Source of the DNA: Theodoxus fluviatilis
Taxonomy: Eukaryota; Mollusca; Gastropoda; Cycloneritida; Neritidae
Assembly: GCA_034096865.1 (NCBI GenBank)
Contig: JAWQFJ010016700.1
Location: 12,501-23,775 of the forward strand
Reading direction: 5' to 3'
Length of the DNA stretch: 11,275 nt
Part shown: positions 1 through 7,979 of the stretch, in pieces
Layout of the letters: each line of letters opens with the position of its first letter
How positions within the stretch are numbered: the stretch's first letter is position 1
Program-made: the position numbers and the translations under genes
The notes under the pieces: model-generated
Database searches by the model: none
What the model was told of the DNA's origin: nothing
What the model saw: the letters and a program-made list of their open reading frames with translations, nothing else

Positions 1-1005
1 TGGTTGTGGTGGCGGTGGTGTTGGTGGTGGTGATGGTGATGGTGGTGGTGTTAATGGTGGTGGTGGTGGTGGTGGTGGTGGTGATGGTGGTGGTGGTGGT
101 GATGGTGGTTGTGATGGTGGTGATGGTGGTGGTGGCATTTGTGGTGGTGGTGTTGGCTGGTGGTGGTGGGTGGTAGTGGTGGTGATGGTCGTAGTGATGG
201 TGGTGGTGGTGGTCGTGGTGCTGGTGATGGTGATGGTGGTGCTGCTGGTGATGGTGGTGGTGGTGGTGGTGGTGGTAGTGGTGGTGGTGATGGTGGTGGT
301 GGTGGTGGCGGTGGTGGTAGTGATCGTAGTGGTGGTGGTGGTAGTGATCGTGGTGGTGGTAGTGGTGGTGTGGGTGGTGGTGTTTGTGGAGGTGGTTGTT
401 TTGTTTATTGTTGTTGTGTTGGTGGTGGTGGTGATATCGGTAGTGGTGGAGATGGCGGTGGTGGTTGTGGTTCTGGTGGTGGTGGTGTGGTGGCGCTGGT
501 GCTGGTGGCAGTGTTGGAGATGGTGGTTTTGTTTATTATTGTGGTAGTGGTGGTGGTGATGGAGGTGGTGGTGGTGATGGCAGCAGTGATGGTTGATGGT
601 GGTGGCGGTGGTGTTGGTGCTGATGTTGGAGGTGGTGGTGGTGGAGGTGGCTGTGGTACTGGTGGTGGTAGTGGTTGTGGTGGTAGTGGTTGTGGTGGTA
701 GTGGTGGTGGTGGTGATGTGGAGGTGATGGTGGTGGTGGTAGCGGTGGTGGTGGTGGTGGTGGTGGCGGCGGTGGTGGTACTGGTGGTGGTGGTGGTACT
801 GATGGGGCTTGAGGTGGTGGTGCTGGTGCTGGTGGTGGTAGTGGTGGTGGTGGTGGTACTGATGGGGCTTGAGGTGGTGGTTGTGGTGGTTGTGGTGGTG
901 CTGGTTGTGGTGATGGTGGTTGTGGTGGTGGTGGTAGTGGTGGTGGTGGTGGTGATGGTGGTGGTGGTGGTGGTGGTGGTCTCGCAGGTGGTGGCGGTGG
1001 TGGTG
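1..1005. repeat. GGT-rich minisatellite, leftmost tract (longest, left end not seen)
   Basis: The + strand is almost entirely GGT/GAT/GCT/TGT trinucleotides with hardly any C, so the minus strand is CCA/ACC-rich. Higher-order repeats are visible: 782-820 recurs exactly at 842-880 (60 bp period), a 15 bp unit is repeated near 670-700, and AGTGATCGT recurs 24 bp apart near 319 and 343. By comparison with the other units this is the intronic tract just upstream (on the minus strand) of another exon lying left of position 1. At over 1 kb it is the longest tract in the window. Open frames across it are poly-Gly/Val/Trp or poly-Thr/Pro and are not evidence of a gene. Confidence 0.95.
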
Positions 1006-1298
1006 TATGGTCGATTTTCATTCATTCATTAATTTTTTTCATTTGTTTCATCCTTTGTTCGTTCATTCTAAAACGTTTTGGTTTTGACTTGTTAGCATTT
1101 GTGCAAGTTCAATTCATGGGTCGCATACTGCATGTCACAATTAGACGTTGAAATTACAGCTGCTCTTGGTCGGTTTAATCTGTATTACACAGCACATTAT
1201 TTGAACACATAGTGCTCTTCTCCTCTTTTTTTTGTTCTCTGCTGTAGACTACTGCTTCAGGACACCGACACTGAGACAGAGACAGAATCCCTGCTCAC

Positions 1299-1424
1299 CT
1301 TCCAGGCAGGTTTTGTTTCCAGGGTTGAAGAAGCCAGCCACACACTGACACGTCCCAGCCAGACACTCAGCACTGGCAGTGTTGATGCAGTCCCCGGATG
1401 TAGCGCAGGAGTCACCCAGACGGA
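1299..1424 (-). CDS. EGF-like/EB-like repeat exon, copy 0 (internal exon, phase 1-1)
   Basis: This is an internal coding exon of 126 nt encoding 42 residues, read right to left. The acceptor AG is at 1426-1425 (context TTTGTTCCATATGCAAAG) and the donor GTGAGCAG begins at 1298. Both ends are phase 1: the split codon G|TC joins to give Val. Six cysteines at exon residues 7, 13, 21, 26, 28 and 40 give spacing C-x5-C-x7-C-x4-C-x1-C-x11-C, which fits small EGF-like domains and the C-terminal half of EB modules. Residues 37-39 (N-K-T) form an N-glycosylation sequon, consistent with an extracellular domain. Relative to the other copies it has Ser6 for Pro and Leu22 for Arg. An adhesion or matrix role would be inference; the parent gene is not identified. 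A recently retired exon is possible, but no stop or splice defect is seen. Confidence 0.75.
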
Positions 1425-1467
1425 CTTTGCATATGGAACAAAGAAGTAAAAAAGTGACAACAGGGCT

Positions 1468-1597
1468 GGTGGTGGTGGTGGTTGCCGCAGCAGTGGTAGT
1501 GGTGTTGCTGGTAGTAATAGTGGCGTTGGTGGTTATGCTGGTGGTGGTGGTCGTGGTGGTGGTTATGCTGGTGATGGTGCTGGCGGTGGTGGTGGTT
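1468..1597. repeat. GGT-rich minisatellite, short tract of unit 0
   Basis: This tract is about 130 bp of GGT/GCT/GTT trinucleotides on the + strand and is far shorter than the 574-577 bp tracts of the long units. It starts 41 nt upstream, in gene orientation, of the acceptor of exon copy 0. It ends at TTAATGG where the others end at TGTATGG. Confidence 0.9.
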
Positions 1598-1958
1598 AAT
1601 GGTCGATTTTCGTTTGTTTGTTTGTTTGTTTTCATTTGTTTCATCATTTGATTCTTCGTTCATTCTAAAACGTAGTGGTTTGACCTGTTAGCAGTGGTGC
1701 AAGTTCAATACATGTGTCGCATACTGCATGTGACAATTAGACTGTGAAATTCCAGCAGCTGTTGGTTGGTTTAATCTGTATTACACAGCATCTTCATGCA
1801 GTAGGCACGGCACCTCATAGGAAGTTGTGCTGTGTGTACTGCATGGACATAGCTGTATCCGTTATGTATAAGATACTCCATTTGGACGTGGTTAATTAAT
1901 CGCTCGCATCGCTTCGCTAACAGCCGAAGCTGGGACAAACAGTTCTCTGCTGAGGTAC

Positions 1959-1996
1959 AGAAAACAGTAGAAAACTGTTGACTTAAACTGTTTTCT
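1959..1996. repeat. Perfect 10 bp inverted repeat
   Basis: AGAAAACAGT at 1959-1968 is matched by ACTGTTTTCT at 1987-1996, with an 18 bp loop. The same region of units 2 and 3 has lost the perfect pairing (AGAAAACTGT and ACTGTTTCCT), so it is not conserved and is probably incidental. Confidence 0.5.
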
Positions 1997-3031
1997 ATGA
2001 AAATCCCTCGGGATATCGGTTGCTCGACCTACACACACACCACGTACACGTGTTTCCCCCTAGTGGCGGTTTTCTCCCTGGAGCGTGAGCACGGTTTTTC
2101 TCTAAACACGAGTCCGCTTGTCTCAGAAACTCCATGTGGGAACTGCGAGACAGGTGCACGCGAGCCGAGTGCCTCGCGATGCTTGCTGTGGGCAGTGCAG
2201 CGAGTGGTGAATTACCTCTCCCTTGGTTACTTCCTTAGTTTCGGTCCTCTACAAAATAACTCTAAATGTTCTAAATGGACTCTGACGAACTTTAATGCAA
2301 AGTCAGAGTATCACCCAAGAAACTATTCAATTTCGTTTAATGTCGACCATGAAGATAAATGTTATCTTCGAAGACATCAAAATGTTGATGACGCCGGGGT
2401 ATACATTTCACGCGCAGAGACTGCTATTGGGCGCTAAAGTAACTCAACTTTGGATCCTCAAACATGGCAAGCAGAACATCCAGCCTGAATTACACAGACC
2501 ATGGAGGCGAATTTGTGGCTGCCTTGACGGAGGCTTGCACCCTCAGAGTGCTGTCTAGTTACTCTTGCAGTCATGGAACCCTGTACAGGGTTTCTTTTGG
2601 AGTGGAGGATCCAGTGGCGGCCGGTGTTTGTTCCCGTTTGTGGGAGTTGTTTTCCTGATTGCTAGAGCTGTCTTTAGTTTGTTCAGATTTTGAGCTCTGG
2701 TTGTGGTAAAGTGAAGCTATGAAAGGTTGGACTCTGTGTTCAGCCGTCATCTTTTCCCATGTGCCATATTCCCAAATATGATATTAATTCCTACACCTCT
2801 ATCGCTGTTCTGATTTTGTAATCATGAACTTATCTGCAGCCTCGATTTTGAGAGGTTTGTGAAAGGGTGCCATGGTTCGGTCAGGCATGAAAATCGTCTC
2901 TCCCGTCCCTCTAAGGAAGTGTAAAGACTGATGCCAAACGTATATTTGTACATACTAATGCAAATGATACATAGACACGTCAAGTTGAGATAAATTGAAA
3001 TAACTAGAAAGATATCCAAGAATATACACAC

Positions 3032-3036
<5 letters not shown>

Positions 3037-3088
<52 letters not shown>
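3037..3088. repeat. (TA)26 microsatellite, unit 1
   Basis: This is an uninterrupted TA run of 52 bp. The matching tracts in units 2 and 3 are 60 and 62 bp, as expected for slippage. Confidence 0.97.
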
Positions 3089-3089
<1 letters not shown>

Positions 3090-3134
3090 TGTTTGTCGCT
3101 AATTCATTAAAACCATTTATCGCTTATTCAATAT

Positions 3135-3197
3135 ATCACATCACATCGCATCATCACATCACATCGCATCATCGCATCACATCGCATCATATCACAT
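3135..3197. repeat. ATCAC/ATCGC simple repeat, unit 1
   Basis: Pentanucleotides ATCAC and ATCGC alternate with single ATC triplets. The tract is longer here (about 63 bp) than in units 2 and 3 (about 45 bp). Confidence 0.85.
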
Positions 3198-3640
3198 TAA
3201 TTTTATTCATCCCGAATATGGAAATTAAATTTACATTTCACTCGCTTTAGGTAAATGGCTATGTGAGACGGAAACTTTGCAATGCAAGACAAAACATTAG
3301 TAACAAAAGGCTTTATGAAACGAACAAAGGGAGGTGACTGCGTTGCCACTAGTTCAGATCAGATGGTAGTTCTAGATTTACACGCTGAGCTATACACGTT
3401 TATTCTCGCTTAAACATGCTGAGATGTTTTAGATTTTTAGACCTGTGAAAAGTGTTTCATGTTAATTATCATTAAATGTAATTACTGATGTATTAAGGGA
3501 TTGTTTCTCACACTTTCGATTCAGGATGATATCGAATTTGAAATCCATCAATAAATTCCATCTTGATAACCCAACACTCCGCCATGCATTTTACAAAACA
3601 GTCGAAAGAACAAGCAGGCAGACAGCATGCAAGACGGAAA

Positions 3641-3840
3641 TGAGTGAGCGAGCAAACCTACTGTAGGTGAGCGTGAGTGTGAGCGAATTAGTGACTATGC
3701 GAGTAAGTGAGCGAGTAAGCAGGCGAGCGAGTGGGCAAGTATGTGAGTTAACCAGTAAGTAAATAAATGAGAAAGTGGGTGAGTCAGCTAGTGCGTGAGT
3801 GAGTGACTGAGAGAGAGAGAAAGAGGGTAGGTGGGTAGAA
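3641..3840. repeat. Degenerate GAGT/GAGC/AAGT tetranucleotide tract, unit 1
   Basis: The roughly 4 bp period is dominated by TGAG, CGAG and TAAG words and ends in a GA run and GGTAGGTGGGTAG. It is purine-rich on the + strand. On the minus strand it produces Ser/Leu/Thr-rich open frames that have no other coding support. Confidence 0.75.
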
Positions 3841-4057
3841 GTGCGACATTGGTGGTCGGATGGAGCGAGAGAACGAGTATACGAGTCTTGTTGAGGAAAA
3901 TGAAGGACAATATTAAAGAAACACATGCACTGATAATCACTTTAATAATGAAGATATGTTGCTTGCAAAATGAGTGTTCTTCCCCTCACATATGTTTTCT
4001 TGCAGAACGCTACTACTTCAGGAGACTGACACGGAGACAGACAGAACCCCTGCTCAC

Positions 4058-4183
4058 CTTTCAGGCAGGTTTTGTTTCCAGGATTGAAGAAGCCAGCCAC
4101 ACACTGACACGTCCCAGCCCGACACTCAGCACTGGCAGTGTTGATGCAGTCCCCGGATGTAGCGCAGGGGTCACCCAGACGGA
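4058..4183 (-). CDS. EGF-like/EB-like repeat exon, copy 1 (internal exon, phase 1-1)
   Basis: This is a 126 nt internal exon with its acceptor AG at 4185-4184 and its donor GTGAGCAG starting at 4057, phase 1 at both ends. It encodes the same six-cysteine 42-residue domain as the other copies. Differences from copy 2 are one replacement at the last residue (Glu42 to Lys) and one silent change at Asn34 (AAC to AAT). Pro6 and Arg22 match copies 2 and 3. The intron to the next exon downstream (copy 0) is 4057 to 1425, 2633 nt. The one to the exon upstream (copy 2) is 7236 to 4184, 3053 nt. With eight residues between the last cysteine of one copy and the first of the next, spliced copies would form a compact chain of domains. 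Family membership is inferred from spacing alone. Confidence 0.77.
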
Positions 4184-4226
4184 CTTTGCATATGAAACAA
4201 AGAATTTAAAAATTACAACAGGGCTA

Positions 4227-4803
4227 ATGGTGATAGCAATGGTGGTGGTGGTGGTGGTGATGGTTGTGATAGTGATGGTAATGATGATGGTGGAGGTGGG
4301 GGTAGTGTTGGTGATGGTGGTAGTAGTGGTGGTGTTGGAGGTGGTGGTAGTGGTGGTGGTGTTGGTGACCGTGATGGCGATGGTGGGGTTTGGGGTGGTG
4401 GTGGTGCTGGTGGTGCTGGTGGTGGAGGTGTTTGTTGTTGCTGTGGTATTGATGGTGGTGGTGGTGGTGGTGGTGGTTGTGGTGGAGGTGGTGAGGGTGG
4501 TGGTCGTGGTGTTGGTGGCCGTGATGGCGATGGTGGTGGAGGTGGTGGTGGTAGTGGTGGTAGTGGTGGAGGTGGTGGTGGTGGCAATGGTGGTGCTTGT
4601 GCTAGTGCTGTGCTGGTGGTGGTGGTGGTGGTGGTGGCGATGATGGTGCGGTTGCTAGTGCTGTGGTGGTGGTGGTTTTGGTTGTGGTGGTGGTGGTGGT
4701 GTTGATGATGGTTGTGGTGGTGGTGGTGGTGGTGGTGCTGGTGGTGGTGCTGGTGTTGGTGGCGACGACGGTGGTAGTGGTGGCGGTGGTTGCAGTGGTG
4801 GTG
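4227..4803. repeat. GGT-rich minisatellite, unit 1 (577 bp)
   Basis: GGT-dominated on the + strand. The segment GTTGGTGACCGTGATGGCGA at 4361-4380 recurs with one change at 4511-4530, a 150 bp offset that points to a higher-order unit. The tract lies 43 nt from the acceptor of exon copy 1, on its intronic side. Frames across it are low-complexity artefacts. Confidence 0.93.
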
Positions 4804-6237
4804 TATGGTCGTTTTTCGTTCTTTAATTTATTTGTTTTCATTTGTTTCATCATTTGATTCTTCGTTCAGTCTAAAACGTTATGGTTTTGACGTCTTAGCA
4901 TTAGTGCAAGTTCAATACATGTGTCGCATAATGGATGTGACAATTAGACTGTGAAATTACAGCTGCTGTTGGTTATTTTAATCTGTATTACACATCATCT
5001 TCATGCAGTAGGCACGGCACCTCATAGGAAGGTGTGCTGTGTGTACTGCATTGACATAGCTAGATCTATTATGTATAAGATACGACCTTTGAACGTGGTT
5101 AATCAGTCGCTCGCATCGCTTCGCTCACAGCCGAAGCTGGGACAAACAGTTCTCTGCTGAGGTACAGAAAACTGTAGAAAACTGCAGATTCGAACTGTTT
5201 CCTAGGAAAATCCCTCGGGATATCGGTTGCTCGACCTACACACACACCACGTACACGTGTTTCCCCCTAGTGGTGCTTTTCTCCCTGGAGCGTAAGCACG
5301 GTTTTTCTCTCAACACGAGTCAGCTTGTCTCAGAAACTCCATGTGGGAACTGCGAGACAGGTGCACGCGAGCCGAGTGGCTAGCGATGCTTGCAGTGGGC
5401 AGTGCAGCGAGTGGTGAATTAACTCTCCTTTGGTTAGTTCCTTAGTTCGGTCCTCTACAAAATAACTCTAAATGTTCTAAATGGACTCTGACGAACTTTA
5501 ATGCAAAGTCAGAATATCACCCAAGAAACTATTCAATTTCGTTTAATGTCGACCATGAAGGTAAATGTTATATTCGAAGACATCAAAATGTTGATGACGC
5601 CGGGGTATACATTTCACGCGCAGAGACTGCTATTGGGCGCTAAAGTAACTCAACTTTGGATCGTCAGGCATGGCTAGCAGAACATCCAGCCTGAATTACA
5701 CAGACCATGGAGGCGAATTTGTGGCTGCCTTGACGGAGGCTTGCACCCTCAGAGTGCTGTCTAGTTACTCTTGCAGTCATGGAACTCTGTACAGGGTTTC
5801 TTTTGGAGTGGAGGATCCAGTGGGGGCCGGTGTTTGTTCCAGTTTGTGGGAGCTGTGTTCCTGATAGCTAGAACTGTCTTTAGTTTGTTCAGATTTTGAG
5901 CTCTGGTTGTGGTAAAGTGAAGCTATGAAAGGTTGGGCTCTGTGTTCAGCCGTCATCTTTTCCCATGTGCCATATTCCCAAATATGATATTAATTACTAC
6001 ACCTCTATCGCTGTTCTGATTTTGTAGTCATGAACTTATCTGCAGCCTCGATTTTGAGAGGTTTTTGAAAGGGTGCCATGGTTCGGTCAGACATGAAAAT
6101 CGTCTCTCCCGTCCCTCTAAGGAAGTGTAAAGACTGATGCCAAACGTATATTTGTACATACTAATGCAAATGATACATAGACACGTAAAGTTGAGATAAA
6201 TTGAAATAACTAGAAAGATATCCAAGAATATACACAC

Positions 6238-6242
<5 letters not shown>

Positions 6243-6302
<60 letters not shown>
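6243..6302. repeat. (TA)30 microsatellite, unit 2
   Basis: Uninterrupted TA run of 60 bp at the same place as 3037-3088. Confidence 0.97.
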
Positions 6303-6303
<1 letters not shown>

Positions 6304-6347
6304 TGTTTATCGCTATTCAATAAAACCATTTATCGCTTATTGAATAT

Positions 6348-6391
6348 ATCACATCACATTGCATCATCACATCACATCGCATCATCACATT
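6348..6391. repeat. ATCAC/ATCGC simple repeat, unit 2
   Basis: Shorter version of the unit 1 tract, with one ATTGC variant. Confidence 0.83.
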
Positions 6392-6821
6392 AATTTTATT
6401 CATCCCGAATATGGAAATTAAATTTACATTTCACTCGCTTTAGGTAAATGGCTATGTGCAACAGAAACTTTGCAATGCAAGACAAAACATTAGTAACAAA
6501 AGGCTTTATGAAATGAACAAAGGGAGGTGACTGCGTTGCCACTAGTTCAGATCAGATGGTAGTTCTAGATTTACACGCTAAGCCATACACGTTTATTCTC
6601 GCTTAAACATTCTGAGATGTTTTAGATTCTTAGACCTGTGAAAAGTGTCTCATGTTAATTATCATTAAATGTAATTACGGATTGTTTCTTACACTTTCGA
6701 TTCAGGATGATATCGAATTTGAAATTCATCAATAAATTTCATCTTGATAACCCAACACTCCGCCATGCATTTTACAAAACAGTCGAAAGAACAAGCAGGC
6801 AGACAGCATGCAAGACGGAAA

Positions 6822-7019
6822 TGAGTGAGCGAGCAAACCTACTGTAGGTGAGCGTGAGAGTAAGCGAATTAGTGACTGTGCGAGTAAGTGAGCGAGTAAG
6901 CAGGCGAGCGAGTGGGTAAGTATGTGAGAACCAGGAAGTAAATAAATGAGAAAGTGGGTGAGTCAGCTAGTGCGTGAGTGAGTGACTGAGAGAGAGAGAA
7001 GGAGGGTAGGTGGGTAGAA
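6822..7019. repeat. Degenerate GAGT/GAGC tetranucleotide tract, unit 2
   Basis: Same organisation as 3641-3840. A small indel near 6929 (GAGAACCAGG against GAGTTAACCAG) distinguishes it from units 1 and 3. Confidence 0.75.
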
Positions 7020-7236
7020 GTGCGACATTGGTGGTCGGATGGAGCGAGAGAACGAGTATACGAGTCTTGTTGAGGAAAATGAAGGACAATATTAAAGACA
7101 CACATGCACTGATAATCACTTTAATAATGAAGATATGTTGCTTGCAAAATGAGTGTTCTACCCCTCACATATGTTTTCTTGCAGAACGCTATTACTTCAG
7201 GAGACTGACACGGAGACAGACAGGACCCCTGCTCAC

Positions 7237-7362
7237 CTTCCAGGCAGGTTTTGTTTCCAGGGTTGAAGAAGCCAGCCACACACTGACACGTCCCAGCCCG
7301 ACACTCAGCACTGGCAGTGTTGATGCAGTCCCCGGATGTAGCGCAGGGGTCACCCAGACGGA
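7237..7362 (-). CDS. EGF-like/EB-like repeat exon, copy 2 (internal exon, phase 1-1)
   Basis: This is a 126 nt exon with its acceptor AG at 7364-7363 and its donor GTGAGCAG starting at 7236, phase 1 on both sides. The translation carries Pro6, Arg22, Val29 and Glu42, each the majority state among the four copies, so this copy equals the consensus of the visible array. The six cysteines and the N-K-T sequon are intact. The intron upstream, to copy 3, runs 10472 to 7363 (3110 nt). The bases just before the acceptor (TTTTTAAATTCTTTGTTTCATATGC) are T-rich but interrupted, a moderate polypyrimidine tract. What protein the exon belongs to, and whether it is secreted or membrane-bound, cannot be told from here. 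Confidence 0.77.
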
Positions 7363-7405
7363 CTTTGCATATGAAACAAAGAATTTAAAAATTACAACAG
7401 GGCTA

Positions 7406-7979
7406 ATGGTGATAGCAATGGTGGTGGTGGTGTTGGTGATGGTTGTGATAGTGATGGTAATGATGATGGTGGAGGTGGGGGTAGTGTTGGTGATGGTGGT
7501 AGTAGTGGTGGTGTTGGAGGTGGTGGTAGTGGTGGTGATGTTGGTGGCCGTAATGGCGATGGTGGGGTTTGGGGTGGTGGGGGTGCTGGTGGTGCTGGTG
7601 GTGGAGGTGTTTGTTGTTACTGTGGTAGTGGTGGTGGTGGTGGTGGTTGTGGTGGAGGTGGTGGAGGTGGTGAGGGTGGTGGTAGTGGTGTTGGTGACCC
7701 TGATGGCGATGTTGGTGGAGGTGGTGGTGGTGGTGGTAGTGGTGGTAGTGGTGGAGGTGGTGGTGGTGGCAATGGTGGTGCTTGTGCTAGTGCTGTGCTG
7801 GTGGTGGTGGTGGCGATGATGGTGCGGTTGCTAATGCTGTGGTGGTGGTTGTTTTGGTTGTGGTGGTGGTGGTGGTGTTGATGATGGTTGTGGTGGTGGT
7901 GGTGGTGGTGGTGCTGGCGGTGGTGCTGGTGTTGGTGGCGACGACGGTGGTAGTGGTGGCGGTGGTTGCAGTGGTGGTG
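7406..7979. repeat. GGT-rich minisatellite, unit 2 (574 bp)
   Basis: Equal in length to the unit 3 tract and nearly identical to it; for instance CCGTAATGGC here is CCGTGATGGC there. Such identity in a hypermutable tract implies a very recent duplication or homogenisation. A 150 bp offset repeat is visible (TTGGTGGCCG at 7541, TTGGTGACCC at 7691). Confidence 0.93.

Larger units (their letters stand above)
1006..1597. repeat. Tandem unit 0, short form (592 bp)
   Basis: This unit has the same order as the long units (AT-rich module, exon flank, minus-strand exon, GGT tract) but lacks the ~2.2 kb block. Homology to the long units runs from TATGG at 1006 to about 1190 (ending TTACACAGCA) and resumes near 1216 (AGTGCTCTTCTCC against AGTGTTCTTCCCC). 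Between them is only ~20-25 bp of unmatched sequence. Its GGT tract is also the shortest, at 130 bp. Either the ancestral unit was short and the block was inserted later, or this copy lost the block. Confidence 0.85.
1791..3970. repeat. 2.2 kb non-coding block of unit 1 (absent from unit 0)
   Basis: This stretch is present in the three long units and missing from the short one. It begins TCTTCATGCAG and ends GCTTGCAAAA. I see no transposase, reverse transcriptase or capsid-like frame, no long terminal repeat and no convincing terminal inverted repeats. An 8 bp inverted match (ATCTTCAT near 1790, ATGAAGAT at 3948) lies near its ends but is short enough to be chance. Three short open frames (1997-2437 +, 2464-2658 +, 2822-3031 -) are poorly supported. 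It contains the three simple-sequence tracts listed separately. In gene orientation the whole block is intron. Confidence 0.75.
1598..4803. repeat. Tandem unit 1, long form (3206 bp)
   Basis: This is the first full-length unit. It holds an AT-rich module with a (GTTT)n run near 1613-1630 (1598-1790), the ~2.2 kb block (1791-3970), the exon flank and exon copy 1, and a GGT tract (4227-4803). It aligns colinearly with units 2 and 3 but is the most divergent of the three. For example it has GACTTAAACTG at 1979-1989 where units 2 and 3 have GATTCGAACTG. Confidence 0.93.
4998..7149. repeat. 2.2 kb non-coding block of unit 2
   Basis: Counterpart of 1791-3970, with the same simple-repeat tracts. 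The first short open frame seen in unit 1 has no start codon here (CCTAGGAAAATCCC in place of CTATGAAAATCCC), which argues against it being a gene. No other coding content is recognised. Confidence 0.75.
4804..7979. repeat. Tandem unit 2, long form (3176 bp)
   Basis: Colinear with units 1 and 3 and closest to unit 3 over most of its length. It carries a private 12 bp deletion at 6678/6679 (relative to 3486-3497) and a cluster of private substitutions between 6580 and 7002. Confidence 0.95.

Noticed and set aside
139..1032. Long open frames on both strands across the GGT tracts (also near 4213-4857, 7406-8033, 10642-11269)
   Set aside because: Their products are runs of Gly, Val, Trp, Thr, Pro or His dictated by trinucleotide composition. 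Several frames on both strands are open at once, which is expected of a stop-poor repeat and not of a gene.
1997..2437. 146-codon + strand open frame in the 2.2 kb block
   Set aside because: The start codon is absent from units 2 and 3 and small indels disrupt the frame there. No domain is recognised.
2464..2658. 64-codon + strand open frame, repeated near 5670 and 8846
   Set aside because: It persists only because the units are nearly identical. A one-base loss in unit 3 changes its end, and nothing recognisable is encoded.
2822..3031. 69-codon minus-strand frame with a hydrophobic start, repeated in units 2 and 3
   Set aside because: It is short and AT-rich; conservation is no greater than in surrounding non-coding sequence, and no family is recognised.
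3381..3392. Pol III A-box-like match on the minus strand (TAGCTCAGCGTG; also 6574-6585 and 9916-9927), possible tRNA-derived SINE head
   Set aside because: It matches the A-box consensus at 11 of 12 positions, but I find no B box at the right distance and no cloverleaf, so an isolated match is not enough.
3591..3926. Ser/Leu/Thr-rich minus-strand frame over the GAGT tract
   Set aside because: Low-complexity translation of a tetranucleotide repeat, with different ends in each unit.
3831..4643. 270-codon + strand frame running through the exon region into the GGT tract (repeated in units 2 and 3)
   Set aside because: It is antisense to the cysteine-rich exon and gains most of its length from poly-Val in the GGT tract. 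The minus strand has matching splice sites, symmetric phase and a cysteine pattern; this frame has none of these.
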